Under the pieces are notes generated by a model that saw only the letters and a program-made list of their open reading frames with translations, did no database searches and was not told the origin of the DNA. Shown here in pieces: positions 1 to 12,392 of a stretch of 64,000 nt of DNA. Source of the stretch: Fagopyrum homotropicum (lineage: Eukaryota > Streptophyta > Magnoliopsida > Caryophyllales > Polygonaceae); contig BSWB01000001.1 in NCBI GenBank assembly GCA_033239125.1, positions 8,568,501-8,632,500 on the forward strand. Direction: 5' to 3'. Numbering within the stretch: the first letter of the stretch is position 1; each line of letters opens with the position of its first letter. The translations under genes were made by a program, and so were the position numbers.

Positions 1-381
1 ACATTTTAGTCCAGTTACCAGTATCTAGAGGTTGAAAAGAAAGTCTCCGTCAATGAAACCAAATAACATATTCATCCCCAGTTGATGACATTTAGATCCA
101 GTTGCCAGCATGATATACTTTGCAGATTAGTGACCAAATAACATATGAATCTTAGATTTTGTGGTTCTAGAAGGTGATTTTGACTAAATTAGATGCATCA
201 GATTGGTGGATGCAAAGATAATCCCCATTAACATGCTCCAATTCCAACTTGAAAGTAATGGATCACATTGAAGTAACATTTATGGCCAAGGCTTTCATGT
301 CAAAGATTCTATGCAATGAAAATTGGAAATATTAGGAAACCAAAATATGAAAATTAAAGTAGCGGAAAATTGAGTACTTAC

Positions 382-2896
382 CAACATCAAGCATATAAAG
401 ATCATCATACAGGTTTTGTTCATCACTGAATCCCCCAAAAACAAAGAGGTGGTTATCAATTGCAACAGCTGAGTGACCGGCACGAGGCGGTAGCACATGA
501 CCAGAAACATTCAATTCCTTCCAAACAAGAGTATCTGATTAATCCATAATAACACAACACCATATTACATAGTGAGCCAAGAAAAATTAATGTAAAATTT
601 TATCAACGCATAACCCCTCTAATCATCCAACCCTACTCCCTTGTATAATGCACACGACGAGTTACACAAACTCTTCAGGAAGAAAGATACCTGTGTCAAG
701 AACATGCACGTCAGACAAATAATAATCATGTCCGTCTTCTCCACCGATTACAATCATTTTGCTTCCCCAAGATGAACAGGTATGACTATCACGTACAGAA
801 GGTGGAAAGCCTGATGGGACAGCACGCTGCCATATAAAGGTCTCTGTACATAACACAGAGAAAAGCCACTATTTCAATCAAATAGCCATTCAGGCACTCA
901 TCAAGGTCAATTTACTGATAAAAGGTGCATGGTAGAACAAAAGTACACCAGGATCTTCTCAAAAAAAACCATGCACATAAAACCAGACAAAAATACTATT
1001 GACAATATGAAAATTATTCCCTGAACAACTATAGCATGTGGCAATGAATACAAGAGCAAGCTATATAATAAGGAATTAGTATCTTAATGCATCGGAAGCA
1101 AATTGAACTTTACCTGTATTCAGTACGAAAAGGTCATTGTAGTACACTTCATCAACATTGTTTTTTGATTTTCCACATCCACCAAAAATAAAAAGCCTCT
1201 TCCCAATAAGAGCTGCAGTATGGCCTTCCCTTGCCTCAGGTGCTTCACCTCTCACACTTGGTGTAATCCATGTGTTTGAAGCTATAAAATGTAGGAGATT
1301 AGTGCTTCACTACTTTGTGTAACATCTTTTTAAATAAGATGTTTAAATGCAATATTAACAAGAACAAAATATCAATTTAAGTAACATTAACCTTAGCCAG
1401 ACTCACATTAAAGACAAACTGAAATCAGGAATGTCAACATACAAAAGGTTTAGATATGTGTTAAGAGTTAAATCATGATAAGAAAGATTAGTTTTAATTA
1501 CCAAATAACTCAAGCAATCTGGTATAGCTGATTTTTATATAAATCTCACTTTCAGTTAATTTAAGCAAATAAATTGAACTAAAATATAATAAAATAAGAA
1601 TGTTAGTAGATAGAAGAAGAAAAAAAGGAAATTACAAGTATCTAAAATGTGCAAATCCTTAAGCGGATTCAACCCATCTGTCCCACCAAACACAAACAGA
1701 TTATGCCCTACAGTGGTACAGGTGTGACTATCCCTTGGAGTAGGTGCTATTCCCTTGACAATAGGTTGGCTCCATGACAGTGAAACTGCAACATAATATG
1801 AAGAAAAAACACATATAAGCAATAATTCCAACTTAGCCACTTATCGCCTGCATTTGCAGATGGTTAGAGCCCTAGAGAAAGTAATTACCCACAAGAAATC
1901 AAAAGGTCATATACCAAATGATCTCGATAAAGAAGAACATTAAGAATAAGCAGACAACCAATTCCCCTCATAATAAAGTAGGAACTAACATGATAGCATT
2001 TGATAAGCATCTTGCTTAGTTCCAGTAATAAGTATGTGAAAAGGGTACAAAATACAAAAGGAAAACAGAGAGCTTTAACTCTATTAAAAAAATTAACAGA
2101 ACTTCTTTCTTTCTGCCACAACAGTCAACAGGTGTACTCCTTTCTCATAAGAAACAACAAATACACTCTTGGCACATCAGCAGAAAGTTTTGCCTGGTAT
2201 GAAATATTTTTTTCTTTTATTTAGAAATACATGGTTTAAGAGTTAGAATCTTAAAAATTAATGTAATTACACTCTCCCAGTGAAATGGAAGGAAGTTTAA
2301 ATATACATAATTACTAACAACATATATGTTAGATCTTGTAGTTGAAACACGTAAACAGTGTAAAGATATATATCCGATTTCATCTGAGTTTTTTTCCAAC
2401 TACATTTACTTCTACTATAAACGCTGCATTATTCAAAATAGCACGTAATTGGAAAGATGAAAAATCAAGCAATACATGAAACTGACTCCCCAAGACAAAA
2501 CCCTAAAATTTCACGTTCAGTTCGCAAGAAACAAAATCCAATTCGAAGAAACAACACTGAAAATCAGACAAAACCTAAAAACCGTAAGAAGCAAAACCCT
2601 AACAATGAAATTAAAAACTCAATCTTTACCCACATTTTCGCCCTACAGAATACAGATGATCATTATCAGACAAAGAAAAAGAGAAAACCCAACAAAAAAT
2701 AAGGGATATGGAGAAAGAAGAGAGATGCACCAGTATCAAAGACGTGAACTTGGTTAGTCTGGCAGTTGTCTCTGCCATAGCCGCCAAAGACATAAAGAAG
2801 TTCGCCCCCTCTAATGGCGTTGCAGGTATGCCCCCACCTCTTCCCGGGCCCACACTTCTCCACGGCGTCGCTTAGCTTCACCCTTCTCCACCTCAT
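382..2896 (-). CDS. Kelch-repeat (galactose oxidase/kelch superfamily) protein, 5' part, runs off the left edge
   Basis: Five exons can be placed on the minus strand: 2896-2731, 1785-1636, 1281-1114, 843-691 and 534-382. All are joined by GT-AG introns and every junction keeps the frame in phase 1. The chosen start gives MRWRRVK; a longer open frame begins at 2944, but the shorter start matches plant relatives as I recall them. Each exon encodes about one kelch blade, with RxGHT or RDSHT followed by hydrophobic residues and FGG, for example LLYVFGGYGRDN, LFVFGGTDG, LFIFGGCGKS, MIVIGGEDG and LFVFGGFSD. Kelch blades build a beta-propeller that usually mediates protein binding; the partner is unknown. 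It resembles Arabidopsis kelch proteins of the At1g18610/At1g74150 type (recalled, not searched). The last exon ends at a donor at 381-380, and positions 1-381 look like intron, so the C-terminal part is missing from the window. Confidence 0.88.
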
Positions 2897-3846
2897 TTCC
2901 CCCCACAAATCTCTTTTACCCCTTGGACAATTTACGGAGAACAACTGCAGAGAAACTGTAAATTTGTGAAATACAAATCGTGTTTGCTCTAGGCAGGAGA
3001 GAAGAGGAGGGAGAGAATGAGAGTCCGACGATAGTTTTTTATTATGAAATTTTAATTTGGGGATTTTGTTGGTGGGTCATGAAACTCTCTCGAGTTAATA
3101 AAGACTCGGTTTCAAAGGGCCTCCAAAGTCCAAGACTCCAAAGTCTGGGAATAAGCGAAATGTAACCGAAGAGTGATTTATGAGTTTGTTACATAACATT
3201 TGCACATATACCTTCAGCCATAATTTATGTATCTATGTCAACGAGACTAACCGCATCTCACTCCGTCTATAATGTTATTTATGTACAGTATTTTTATATG
3301 TATTTGCGTATACACTTTGTCTATATACATTTTTGTTGCATTCCAATCGATCTATAGTCTTATTTTAATCTTACTTTCTCTTTTTCTCATAAAATATTTG
3401 AAAAAAAAATAAATTAAAAAAAATATTATTGGTTTATTTGTGGAGGAGTAAGACCCACTTTATTTTGCACTCTTGGAGAATGACGTCTATATTTGAACGG
3501 AGTGAATTTTTATTTAACTATTTACACGGAGAAAATTAATTGATGTAGGAATATTTTGTAGATAGGAGTGTAAAATTTAATCCTTTTCACTAAGGATATA
3601 GATAGTCTGACATACATGACAACCATGTTAATACCAACATGGCAATCTTATCGGTTTTTTCACAATTTATTTTTATACTAGTTTTATAATTAAGACATTA
3701 AATCTTTAAAATTAAATTATAATTATTTTGTCAAAGAATTGATGTATCTTACTCTAATATATTACGCCAAATCTAAATTTTCGGATGTATCACCTAATAC
3801 GATTTCAAATCTTTTTTTACTGAGCCATTAATTATCCTTATCCTTA
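2897..3846. other. Intergenic region upstream of the kelch gene
   Basis: No gene is visible. The first 150 bases probably hold the kelch 5' UTR and promoter. The rest is AT-rich and contains a short MITE-like inverted-repeat element at about 3257-3507. Short open frames here have no recognisable domain. Confidence 0.5.
3257..3507. mobile_element. Possible Stowaway-like MITE
   Basis: The left end reads CTCACTCCGTCTAT. The right end, read on the other strand, is TTCACTCCGTTCAAA, so the two ends form an imperfect inverted repeat around the core CACTCCGT. This resembles the CTCCCTCCGT terminus of Stowaway MITEs. The interior of about 250 bp is AT-rich and non-coding. I cannot see a clear TA target duplication, so the boundaries are approximate. 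Confidence 0.4.
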
Positions 3847-4342
3847 TCCTTACTATAATAAAAGCCGGGCTTCCCCAAATGAATAGGGGAATTCCGAAAA
3901 TGCCCTTATGGTCCTTTTTTCTATTTTGCCCTTGTTTGTTTGTGTTAATTACATTCCGCAGGGACCAAAGTCGGCCCTGTTTTTTTGCCCATATTTTTTA
4001 ATCGGTGTTATATGTGCAGCCCGTTTGTGCAGCCCGTTTATGTGGGCCTTGCTGCAGAGTTAGTGGAAGAGGGTTTACACGCGTCCAATTATTTCCAAGG
4101 CCTATGACAATATGGTTACGTGCATCTTCGTCTTGCATCCAGCGCAACTCTCCTTCTCCTCTTCGATTAATCTTCTACAGAAAGCTTCCTTATGTTATAT
4201 CTTTGTTTGTTGTCCATTCTTCCACCGCCTCTCTTGGATTCCACCACCTCTCACATTACACATTTAATCACCGGACGATTGGAGGAGAGAAAGTTTTTAG
4301 AAATTGAAGCATGTTCGTTCTGCTCGTGATCTCGACAACAGC

Positions 4343-4381
4343 CTTCTTCTTCTTCTTCTTCTTCTTCTTCTTCTTCTTCTT

Positions 4382-4414
<33 letters not shown>

Positions 4415-4431
4415 CTTCTTCTTCTTCTTCA
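4343..4431 (+). repeat. (TTC)n microsatellite
   Basis: About 28 units of TTC/CTT with one interruption near 4381. It is followed directly by AAGGTAAG, a good splice-donor-like sequence, so the repeat may lie at the end of a captured 5' exon within the Helitron. Open frames of poly-Phe or poly-Leu across it are artefacts. Confidence 0.9.
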
Positions 4432-5897
4432 AGGTAAGACTTTTTTACTTTCTTTTTCTTCTTCGTCCTTTAAATTGCTTCATTGATCAAGTGAAATTTA
4501 GGGAAATTTAGGGTTTTTTGGGTTTAAGTTGCTTCTAATTTCTTCTTCATCATCCTTTATCTTGCTTTGTACGTACCTCACGCATATGGATTGATCGAAT
4601 TCGGGGATCGGAGAAGAACCGATGAAGCGGTAACAAGCCCTCACATGTTCTCATTCCTCGCCAATCCAAAATCGCTAATAGTATTTCGTCGTCTACTGCT
4701 ATTGTTCATTTATTTTGTTTATCTTTTGTCATGAATGAATGATTCGTCCGTGTTATCTTGATGTATGATAATCCTGATCTGCTTATTGTCCTCCTATTTA
4801 GCTTCGGTGCATGTGTTCGATGAAGCCTTACCTTGAAGCGATTTTTTTTAAGGTACGGTTTTTGTTATTGTCCATCATCGATGAAGCCTTCTTCGGTTTC
4901 AAGGTAAGGTTTTCTTCCCTTCTTTCTCAAGCTTTCTTCTATAAATATATTTCTCCGTTCTTCCTTCAATATCCGCTTCTAATTTAAGGGTTTCAATGAA
5001 GGAATGTAGGATCACCTCAATCGCTTTCTACTTGGTAACCGGTAAGTCTGTAAGAATTTGCTCAATTCGTGTACTCAAGGTGTTCGACGAAATGCCTATA
5101 AAAAGCGATTTTTATATCCTTAATTACAAGCCTCGACCTAATGTAACCGGTAAGTCTCTAATTCATGTTGGATTTCATTATCTAGAATTTAATCATAAAT
5201 CTTGTAGCTTTGTACCTAGCCGATGTCATTACTCAAATCACACAAGCTGTGAGTTCTTTGTTTTGTTTGTATGGCAAAAGTTACTGAATATGTTCAATTT
5301 CAATCAAGTCATGATCAATTTTAGTGTTATTTAGGCCTATTTTGTTCACTGCCGACGAATATGCCAGAGAAAATCGAATTTGGGTCATATGATTAGTGAG
5401 TTTTCTTTATTTTCCTGTGGAGTTATGTTTACTCTCATCATTCTTGTGAGTACGATATGTTGCTCTTAGAATATGCTTACTTACATCGTTCTAAGCTATG
5501 GTATAACTGTCTAAATGGTTTTACTTTTGGAAACAGGTCAGAGCATACATAATCACCCCAAGAGAGAATCATGTATTTTGGTAAGAGGTATACACCACTT
5601 CAACGTGTTCATCTCCTTTAAACTATTTAATCTCTACTTCTTTTTTCTTTATCCATGTTACTATGATTTGTGTATTTAATTTGCATTATCTGAAATCCCA
5701 CAAATAGAATTGCCTTGCACAGAAGTAGAATTGAAACATTATTGATTAATTTTTATTATTGCATAGTAATCAAATTGAGTTTAATTTCTATGCTTGGTTT
5801 AATTTGATAATTTGCAGTGATTGAAGATTAGACCTTTTAGTGTGCTACATAGGAACCATTACATCTAAGGATAACGGTGTAGATTGCTATTTGGCAT

Positions 5898-6043
5898 GGA
5901 AAATCAGCAAAGACAGAAAAAAAGCTAGAGACAAAACGAGTGAGGGGTTAGAAATTATCTAAATCTAAATAGGAAAATCAGCAGAGACAGAAAAAGTTAG
6001 AGACAAAATGAGTGAGGGGTTAGAAATTATCCAAATCTAAATA
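5898..6043 (+). repeat. Tandem duplication of about 73 bp
   Basis: Two adjacent copies begin at 5898 and 5972, each with the sequence GGAAAATCAGC followed by GAGTGAGGGGTTAGAAATTAT. They differ at a few bases. The repeat lies in the Helitron, just upstream of the captured OB-fold fragment, and has no coding content. Confidence 0.85.
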
Positions 6044-6188
6044 GCTGAATTGAGATTGAACCACTATGATAAATATTTCTCAGTTTCCACATGTAATTGA
6101 CTGAAACCGTTATATAAATAGGGTTTAATATTATAGATGTTGCTTATCATGTAAAATTTTCAACAATAGAAGCACTAATGCAGAATCA

Positions 6189-6384
6189 ATGGCGACGACA
6201 GCTACTGAGAAGTAGGCGGCACCGAGTGGACCCACGGTGGTTGAAAAGAGATAGCTTGTTTTCATCAAGGTAGACCAACTCAAGCCTAGTACACAAAACC
6301 CCACCTTGATCGTCAAGGTCGAGTTCCAACACTGTCTTGCAGAAGACAAGATCGGCCGCGGTTGTCAACTCCCATCCCACTTGA
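6189..6384 (+). pseudogene. Captured fragment of an OB-fold protein gene (At4g28440-like)
   Basis: The plus strand starts with ATG and reads MATTATEK, then a stop, then later VFIKVDQLKPSTQNPTLIVKV. After a frameshift it gives SSNTVLQKTRS. This follows the start of the small plant single-stranded nucleic-acid-binding-like family of At4g28440 (motif VKVDQLKPGTxGHTLxVKV, recalled). Two in-frame stops and at least one frameshift make it non-functional, and only the N-terminal exon is present. It lies in the left half of the Helitron, next to a cyclin fragment from an unrelated gene, which supports capture by the element rather than an old local gene. The opposite-strand open frames here are shadows. 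Confidence 0.6.
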
Positions 6385-6439
6385 TTAAATTTGTTTGCTT
6401 TTACTGTGTGATTGTTCCACTATAATTTGTACATCTTTG

Positions 6440-6622
6440 TGAACTGTCGTCGCTACTCTAATGGCGGTCAATTACTTCCATAGATTCTTCTTTGGCTTCA
6501 TGTTTGATAAAAACAAGGCTTGGCTTACTCAGCTTGTTGTTGCTGGATTTTCGATCAAATACAAGTTTTTAATTGGGACTTCATACGAGTTTTGTTCAAT
6601 TTTTGCCGATGGGGGAGATTAA
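6440..6622 (+). pseudogene. Captured fragment of a D-type cyclin gene
   Basis: From about 6451 the plus strand reads VATLMAVNYFHRFFFGFMFDKNKAWLTQLVVAG (given here in parts: MAVNYFHRFF, DKNKAWLTQLV). This follows the cyclin-D N-terminal cyclin box as I recall it (LAVNYxDRFL, then K..W..QL.AVACLSLA). The match fades after about 6550, and the frame stops at 6620-6622. It covers only about 40 residues of a protein of roughly 350, so it is a non-functional fragment. It follows the OB-fold fragment within 70 bases, suggesting two captured pieces lie side by side. Confidence is moderate because the stretch is short. Confidence 0.5.
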
Positions 6623-7052
6623 GTATATGGATTCCCTTTTTTTTTATGTGGGTTTAAATTTTTTAGTACTTTCCGAGCGGGATAGTTCATCGTTGTTTTT
6701 CTTTCTCTGATTCTTCTTTGAAGATCATTTTTTTTTTGCTGATGCTTTTGGTTGTATGGTTTTTACTAACCCTCCCATTTGGGGTTCAGTTTGGTGAATC
6801 CTGGCATCATCCTCTTCTTTATTAAAAACAAACAGTATATTTTTAGCTTATGGGCAAAGCTTTCCTCATTGATTAGTGCTTATTTTATGTATAATACCCT
6901 CCATTTTAGAATATCAAACAATATATTTTTTTGTTGATGCTTTTGGTTCCCGGTCATTCAAAAAAATAAAAAGGCAGGAGTTAAGCCACTAATGTAGGCA
7001 TAATACCCTCCATTTTAGAATATCAAATAATGCAATTTTACCAAGCAGATGT

Positions 7053-8327
7053 TGTAATAACCGAAAATTTAAACTCCGTTTAATTCGGAGTTCAAACGGA
7101 TTCCGATCCGCCAAAATTGTTATCCTTCTTACATAAGATAAAACGAGATTAGTATAATCATTTTATGTGACCTTTCACATAAAATGATAAACTATGTAAT
7201 CAAAAATAATTCCGTACCTTTAAAAGATTTAAATGATAACTAAAATAAATTCACATAAAATGATAACTTAAATAATCCCGTAATTTTTCCATATTTTAAC
7301 GGTTCCGGGCCGGGCGAATAACGAATACTTTTTCAGCTTGTTTGATTCAAATCATGAGCAATTCGGGCCCAGTCTTCGGCCAGCCCAAGTGGTGAAAGAA
7401 GAGTTGGACTGTACAACTCAGTCAGCCCACCTCCCTAGCCCAAATTTTAATCCTAAGCTAATCCCACAATTAACCTAACCCTCTCCCTAATCCTGCCACA
7501 CCTCTCCCGACTAATCCTGCCGCATCTCCCCCTCTCTACCACACCTTCTGCACGTTGGAAGCAGGCCGCAGCCACCGAGCAGCCACCGAGCCGCCACCGA
7601 GTCGCCACCGACCGCGCCGCTCCCCGCCGACCGCCGCAGTGGGTTGGTAAGTACATGCCTCCCTCTCTTCGCCCTTCTTTTCTCCGTTCCGGACCGCTGA
7701 CCGCCCTGCTCCTGGCCTGCAGTAACACCGACCGCGCCGCTCCCCGCCGGATCCACCGCCGCCGAGTCCTGCACGCCTCCAGCCCGGCCGGTAAGATCCC
7801 GACTCCCTCTTCTTCCGTCTCCCTTGCGTTCCGCCTTCTGGTTCGTTTCAGAGGATGTAACCTCCCTTCCTGCGCAGCCAGATCTCCGGAGCTCACCACC
7901 GCCAATCGCTGCAGCCGCCGGACGCCAGTGCACGCCTGGACTCATCCCGCTGGACCGCAGTTCCGGTAAGTCGACTCCTCCGTCCTTCTCCTCCTGTTCC
8001 TGTGCGAATGAACGTGAATGAACCGTGAATGAATGTGATTGAACCGTGAATGAACATTTATAAACTTGTGAAGGAACCTGAATACCAACAGTGAATAGAT
8101 ATGAATAAAACTGTGATTGGAACATGAACGAAACCAAGTCATAATACATGCATGTATACGAGTTAGGTTACGTATATATTGAGAGTGTATACGTATATAT
8201 ATACTCGAGTTGGAAAACATATAAGATTTAATGGAATACATATAATAAATCATAGATTGGAGCTTTAGACATATATCTACATAGGTATATATATTTTTAT
8301 AAGGATATATATAGTGTATATGTAGGT

Positions 8328-8371
<44 letters not shown>

Positions 8372-9553
8372 CAGTGAAATGAGAAATATAAATATTTAGA
8401 GATATATATGCAAGTACCGAGTAGCTACATAATTTTACGAGTTGAAGGAAAAGTTAGAGTATGTACGTAAATATATATATACCTAGGTAAGAGTAAAGTG
8501 GCCGAGCTATAACTTATAAATTATAAGAAAAACTATCAGAGAGAGAGACTAATCATAGAGAATAAATCCTAAAAGGAATTTAGTAGGACTCAAGAGTGAA
8601 CTTTGAGAACTTTCGGTACCAGGGGTAAAATGGTCTTTTACCATAAGAGAGTTGTTTTCCGTAATTCCTTCGCAAGAGGTTGGACAGCGAGATGTGATTT
8701 TGATACACATACCTTATTTGACAGGCGTTTGAGTTACCACGAGTACGGACTGTTTGAGACGTGTTAGAGTGTATCTTGACTCAGGTAAGTCCTTGCGACT
8801 TACTTAGCCGGTTTCTGAGTGTTAGTTGAGTGATAGTAGTGGTGTGTGCTATTGATTGATTTAATAAATATAACTTGCTAGGACGACTGTTATTATTTAC
8901 GTAAGGCCCAAGTGTATGTATAACGGGCCGTGACATCACTGCCCAGCTCTGACAGGAGACTGGGAGGTTCTCTATACCCAGACCATACAGGTACAAAGTG
9001 AGATGCATCGGATCCATTCCTGATGGTTACACGGGGGCGGAGGCGAGGTTTGGGAATCCCTCGTGTCACAAAATAAGTATCACTAGAGTGAACGAGTAAA
9101 TTAAAGAAAGATAATAAAACGGACTTGTTTGAAAGCATGTTGAGTGTTTATGTTTATCTGAGTGTGTTTGTGCTGCTATTATTCTGCTAATATTTAGATA
9201 ACTAGCTAACGGTTCTTCTCGTTGTTGTTTTAGATTTACCGCAGGTTAGATCAGCAGCTGAGTGATCCGGAAGTAGTGGTCAGCCGGGTCTCCGTACTCC
9301 TTAGAGTGGGGTTGGGGTTGTTTGTCTTTCCTTTCTTTTGGTTAAGACAGTTGTTCTTTTCTTTTGTTTAAGTACCGTAGGCTGCTAGACAGTGTTGCAT
9401 TCATTACTATAAAAACATGAGTTTATGAATTTCGGTTTCTTTATTTGTATCTTGTTGCAAGATCCTAGTATTGTTGTTGTCAAATTGAGGTCGGGACCCA
9501 TTGTGAGGTCCTAACCAGTAATACTCCGAGTTTTGAGAATTCGGGGTGTTACA
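7053..9553 (+). repeat. 5' LTR of the Tekay element
   Basis: 2501 bp, TG...CA ends. Landmarks are a hairpin at 7157-7192, a GC-rich tract with repeated CCACCGAG units (about 7550-7980) containing several GGTAAG donor-like sites, a TA microsatellite near 8334-8371, and the terminal GGGTGTTACA. Open frames in the GC-rich tract appear on both strands and have no known domain. Confidence 0.95.
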
Positions 9554-9554
9554 A

Positions 9555-9572
9555 CATGGTATTAGAGCAGGT
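9555..9572 (+). other. Primer-binding site of the Tekay element
   Basis: TGGTATTAGAGCA starts four bases after the LTR end. It is one base off TGGTATCAGAGC, the complement of the initiator-Met tRNA 3' end used by many plant retrotransposons. Confidence 0.8.
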
Positions 9573-9820
9573 TGGCAACAATGGCACTTGAAATCTTCTG
9601 AAAGACCGAATAAGTTTTAAGCAGAACCCGAAAAGGGATCTGAGTTTTAAAAAGAAAATTTTTGGTTTTAAATGCATGCATAGTCTGGTTGGGAATAGAA
9701 AAGTACGGCTGACCACCACTACTACCGCGGATCTCAGTATGCTTAGTTGGACTTTAGGTTACTGTAGTTGGACTTTTGGACTTTCAGCTAGTAGTAATTA
9801 TAGTTTTTATTCTTGTACAG

Positions 9821-11240
9821 ATGGCACGTACTAGAGCTACGCTAGCTACTGGTCGAGGCAGAGGTCGTCCACCTCTCCCTCCAGCTGGACCAGGTAGGGG
9901 AGATAGGGCCCCTACAGTTAGAGGACGCGGCCGTGGAGGTAGACCCCCACTAGCCCGGGGCCGAGGTCGAGCTCCACGAGAGGATCCCCAGCAGTGATCA
10001 TGCCAGAGGCTGGAGTGGAGGAAGTAGCTGAGAGTGTTGGTCCTGAGGTCAGAAATGAGACCGTTGCTAGGTCTGGAGCACAGAGAGCACGTTCGACAGA
10101 GTCAGGGCGTGTTTCCATTGGAGCGACTGAGTACAAGGAGTACCGAGCCTACGTTGAGCGTAGGGAGGAGGCTGCTAGGACAGAGAGACTTACCCAGGTA
10201 CCACCAGTACCGGCTAGATCTGTCCAGGTGACACAGGAAGCGCCTCAGGTGCCAGCGGTACCTGAGAGGAGAGTTGTGGCTGATAGAGCGCCTACTGGGA
10301 CTAGAGCACCCAGGCCAGATGAGTGGTTGAAGGCTTTCAACTCTCAGAAGGTCCCCTCATATAATGGAGAGATAGGATTGGAGGTGGAGCACTGGATTGG
10401 GCAGGTAGAGACAACGTTAGAGGCAATACGCTGCCCAGAGGATCGGCAGGTAGACTTGGTGCAGACTTGCTTCACTGGAGATGCTCATTCCTGGTGGCGG
10501 ACCATGCGTAGTCGAGTCACCAGTTGGGAGCAGATGAGGAGCATTGTTAGAGACAGATACTGCCCTATTTCGTTGAGGAGGGAGAGATTCCAGGACTTCA
10601 TTGAGGCTGGATTTGAGGACGTTCCGATCGCTGCTGCCATCAAGAAGTTCCAGAAGGAACTGACACTGCTTGGACCAGCTGCACCTCCTGAGGAGCAGCA
10701 TGTCTATCTCTTTTCCCGGAGATTGAGAGAGAGTACTCGGTCTTATCTAGCAGGATTTCGCTGTGAGACTCTATCAGACTATCAGGATAGAGCATCTGCG
10801 TATGAGAGAGACCGACCAGGGTCTAGGAGAGCTGCTCAGTCTGACAGGCCGGATAAGCGGCAGAGGACAGGTTATGCCAGTGGTAGTTCAGGAGTAGCTG
10901 CTTTTGGACGGGGACAGACTCAGGGGCGACAGAGCCATACAACTACTGGTCAGACTTCAGCTGGTAGCTTGCAGTGCCACAATTGCAATAGTTATGGACA
11001 TATCCGATCGAACTGCACGAAGCCAGCAGTGACTTGCTTCTAGTGTGGCAAGGTTGGACATAGAGCTGCATTCTGCCGTCAGGGCAAGGCTCCATCTCAG
11101 CAGGGTTCTTCTCCTGCAGGCTTATCAGGGAGTGTACAGAGACCGCCACAGTACCGGACTCCGAGTCAGCAGCAGCAGTACAGAGCTCCTAGTCAGCAGC
11201 AGTCTTACAGAGCTCCAGGACACACACCACCACAGAGTTC
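9821..11240 (+). pseudogene. Tekay gag (capsid and nucleocapsid), broken
   Basis: Translation starts with MARTRATLATGRGRGRP, a basic RG-rich head, and stops at 9995-9997. The rest continues in another frame from 9994, so a 1-2 base indel lies near 9990. The second part carries the retrotransposon gag core (WIGQVETTLEAI, then FTGDAHSWWRTM, about 10390-10500), a basic linker, and a zinc knuckle CHNCNSYGHIRSNC. A TAG at 11041-11043 then interrupts the second knuckle, which resumes in the same frame as CGKVGHRAAFC. Gag normally packages the element RNA into particles. With the frameshift and the nonsense codon this copy cannot make a full Gag or Gag-Pol unless it is read through. Confidence 0.85.
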
Positions 11241-11241
11241 T

Positions 11242-12392
11242 ATGCAGGGATCAGGTCGGGGTAGAGGACGTGGTAGTGTGGCTGATACTAGAGGAGCTCA
11301 GGCACGAGTGTTTGAGTTGAGAGATGCTGATCAGCCAGATGCACCTACTGCCACAGGTACGATCCAGATTCATGACTTACTTGTACGAGTTTTATTTGAT
11401 ACGGGTGCTACACATTCCTTCATATCTGATGCATGCGTAGATAGGTTGTCCTTAGCTACTGTAGAGGGGATACCTTTTACGATAGGCTTACCTGATGGGA
11501 GTAAGGTAAGAGGGACTAGAGAGATCTTTGGATGTCCTGTTCGCATGGGAGATCGAGATTGGCTAGTTAATTTTCTAGTCATGCCCTTAGCTCATGAGGA
11601 TGTCATTTTAGGGATAGACTGGATGAGGAAACACGGAGCAGTCTTAGACATTGGTAGGAGGACAGTGACAGTTGCCACGGAGGAGGGTCATAGGGTAATA
11701 TTCCGAGGTTGGGACCTCGGAAAGTCAGGTACAGTTATCAGTGCAGTGAGAGCAGCGAGACTGATAGCCCAGGGTTGCGAAGCCTTTTGGTGTTATGCCA
11801 TGAAGGAAAGCAAGAGCCTGACTATAGAGGAGATACCTGTTGCATGCGAGTTTGCAGAGGTATTCAGTGACGACCTGCCAGGACTACCCCCACGGAGGAG
11901 CGTTGATTTCAGCATTGACTTGGAGCAGGGCACGAGACCTATCTCGAAGGCCCCCTACCGTATGGCACCTATAGAGCTGCTTGAGCTGAAGAAGCAGTTA
12001 GAGGAGCTGACAGAGAAGGGTTTTATACGCCCCAGTGTGTCTCCTTGGGGTGCGCCAGTGTTGTTTGTGAAGAAGAAGGACGGATCGATGAGGTTGTGCA
12101 TAGACTACAGAGAGCTGAACAAAGTAACCATCAAGAACAAGTATCCACTGCCACGCATAGATGATCTGTTGGACCAGTTGCATGGAGCGTCCGTGTTTTC
12201 GAGGATAGACTTGAGGTCAGGTTATCACCAGTTGAGGGTGAGAGATCAGGACATACCTAAGACGGCATTCCGGACTAGGTATGGTCATTATGAGTTCGTA
12301 GTGATGCCATTCGGGCTCACTAATGCACCAGCAGTGTTCATAGAGTTGATGAATGGAATATTCATTGACTTCTTAGACCAGTTTGTAGTGGT
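11242..12392 (+). pseudogene. Tekay pol, N-terminal part: protease and start of reverse transcriptase
   Basis: The frame is the same as gag after the TAG. The retropepsin site LFDTGATHSFIS lies at about 11391-11426. RT follows, with SPWGAPVLFVKKKDGSMR, CIDYRELNKVT, YPLPRIDDLLDQL, SRIDLRSGYHQLR and VMPFGLTNAPA. The frame runs straight to the Athila insertion site at 12392, where the GTGGT target codes for Val-Val just before the catalytic motif. The remainder resumes at 25510 in the same frame, because insertion plus duplication is 13122 bp, a multiple of three. The open frame that continues to 12405 ends in LTR sequence and is not a natural C-terminus. Confidence 0.9.

Noticed and set aside
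2457..2757. Plus-strand Lys/Asn-rich open frames
   Set aside because: They lie in intron 1 and antisense to exon 1 of the kelch gene and have low-complexity composition.
4304..4511. Poly-Leu and poly-Phe open frames
   Set aside because: They are translations of the TTC microsatellite.
6131..6380. Minus-strand open frames of 64-72 aa
   Set aside because: The plus strand carries the recognisable OB-fold fragment; the minus frames are shadows.
7453..8149. Long minus-strand open frames in the Tekay LTR (repeated at 28485-29181)
   Set aside because: They lie in GC-rich LTR sequence, have no recognisable domain, and recur only because the LTR is duplicated.
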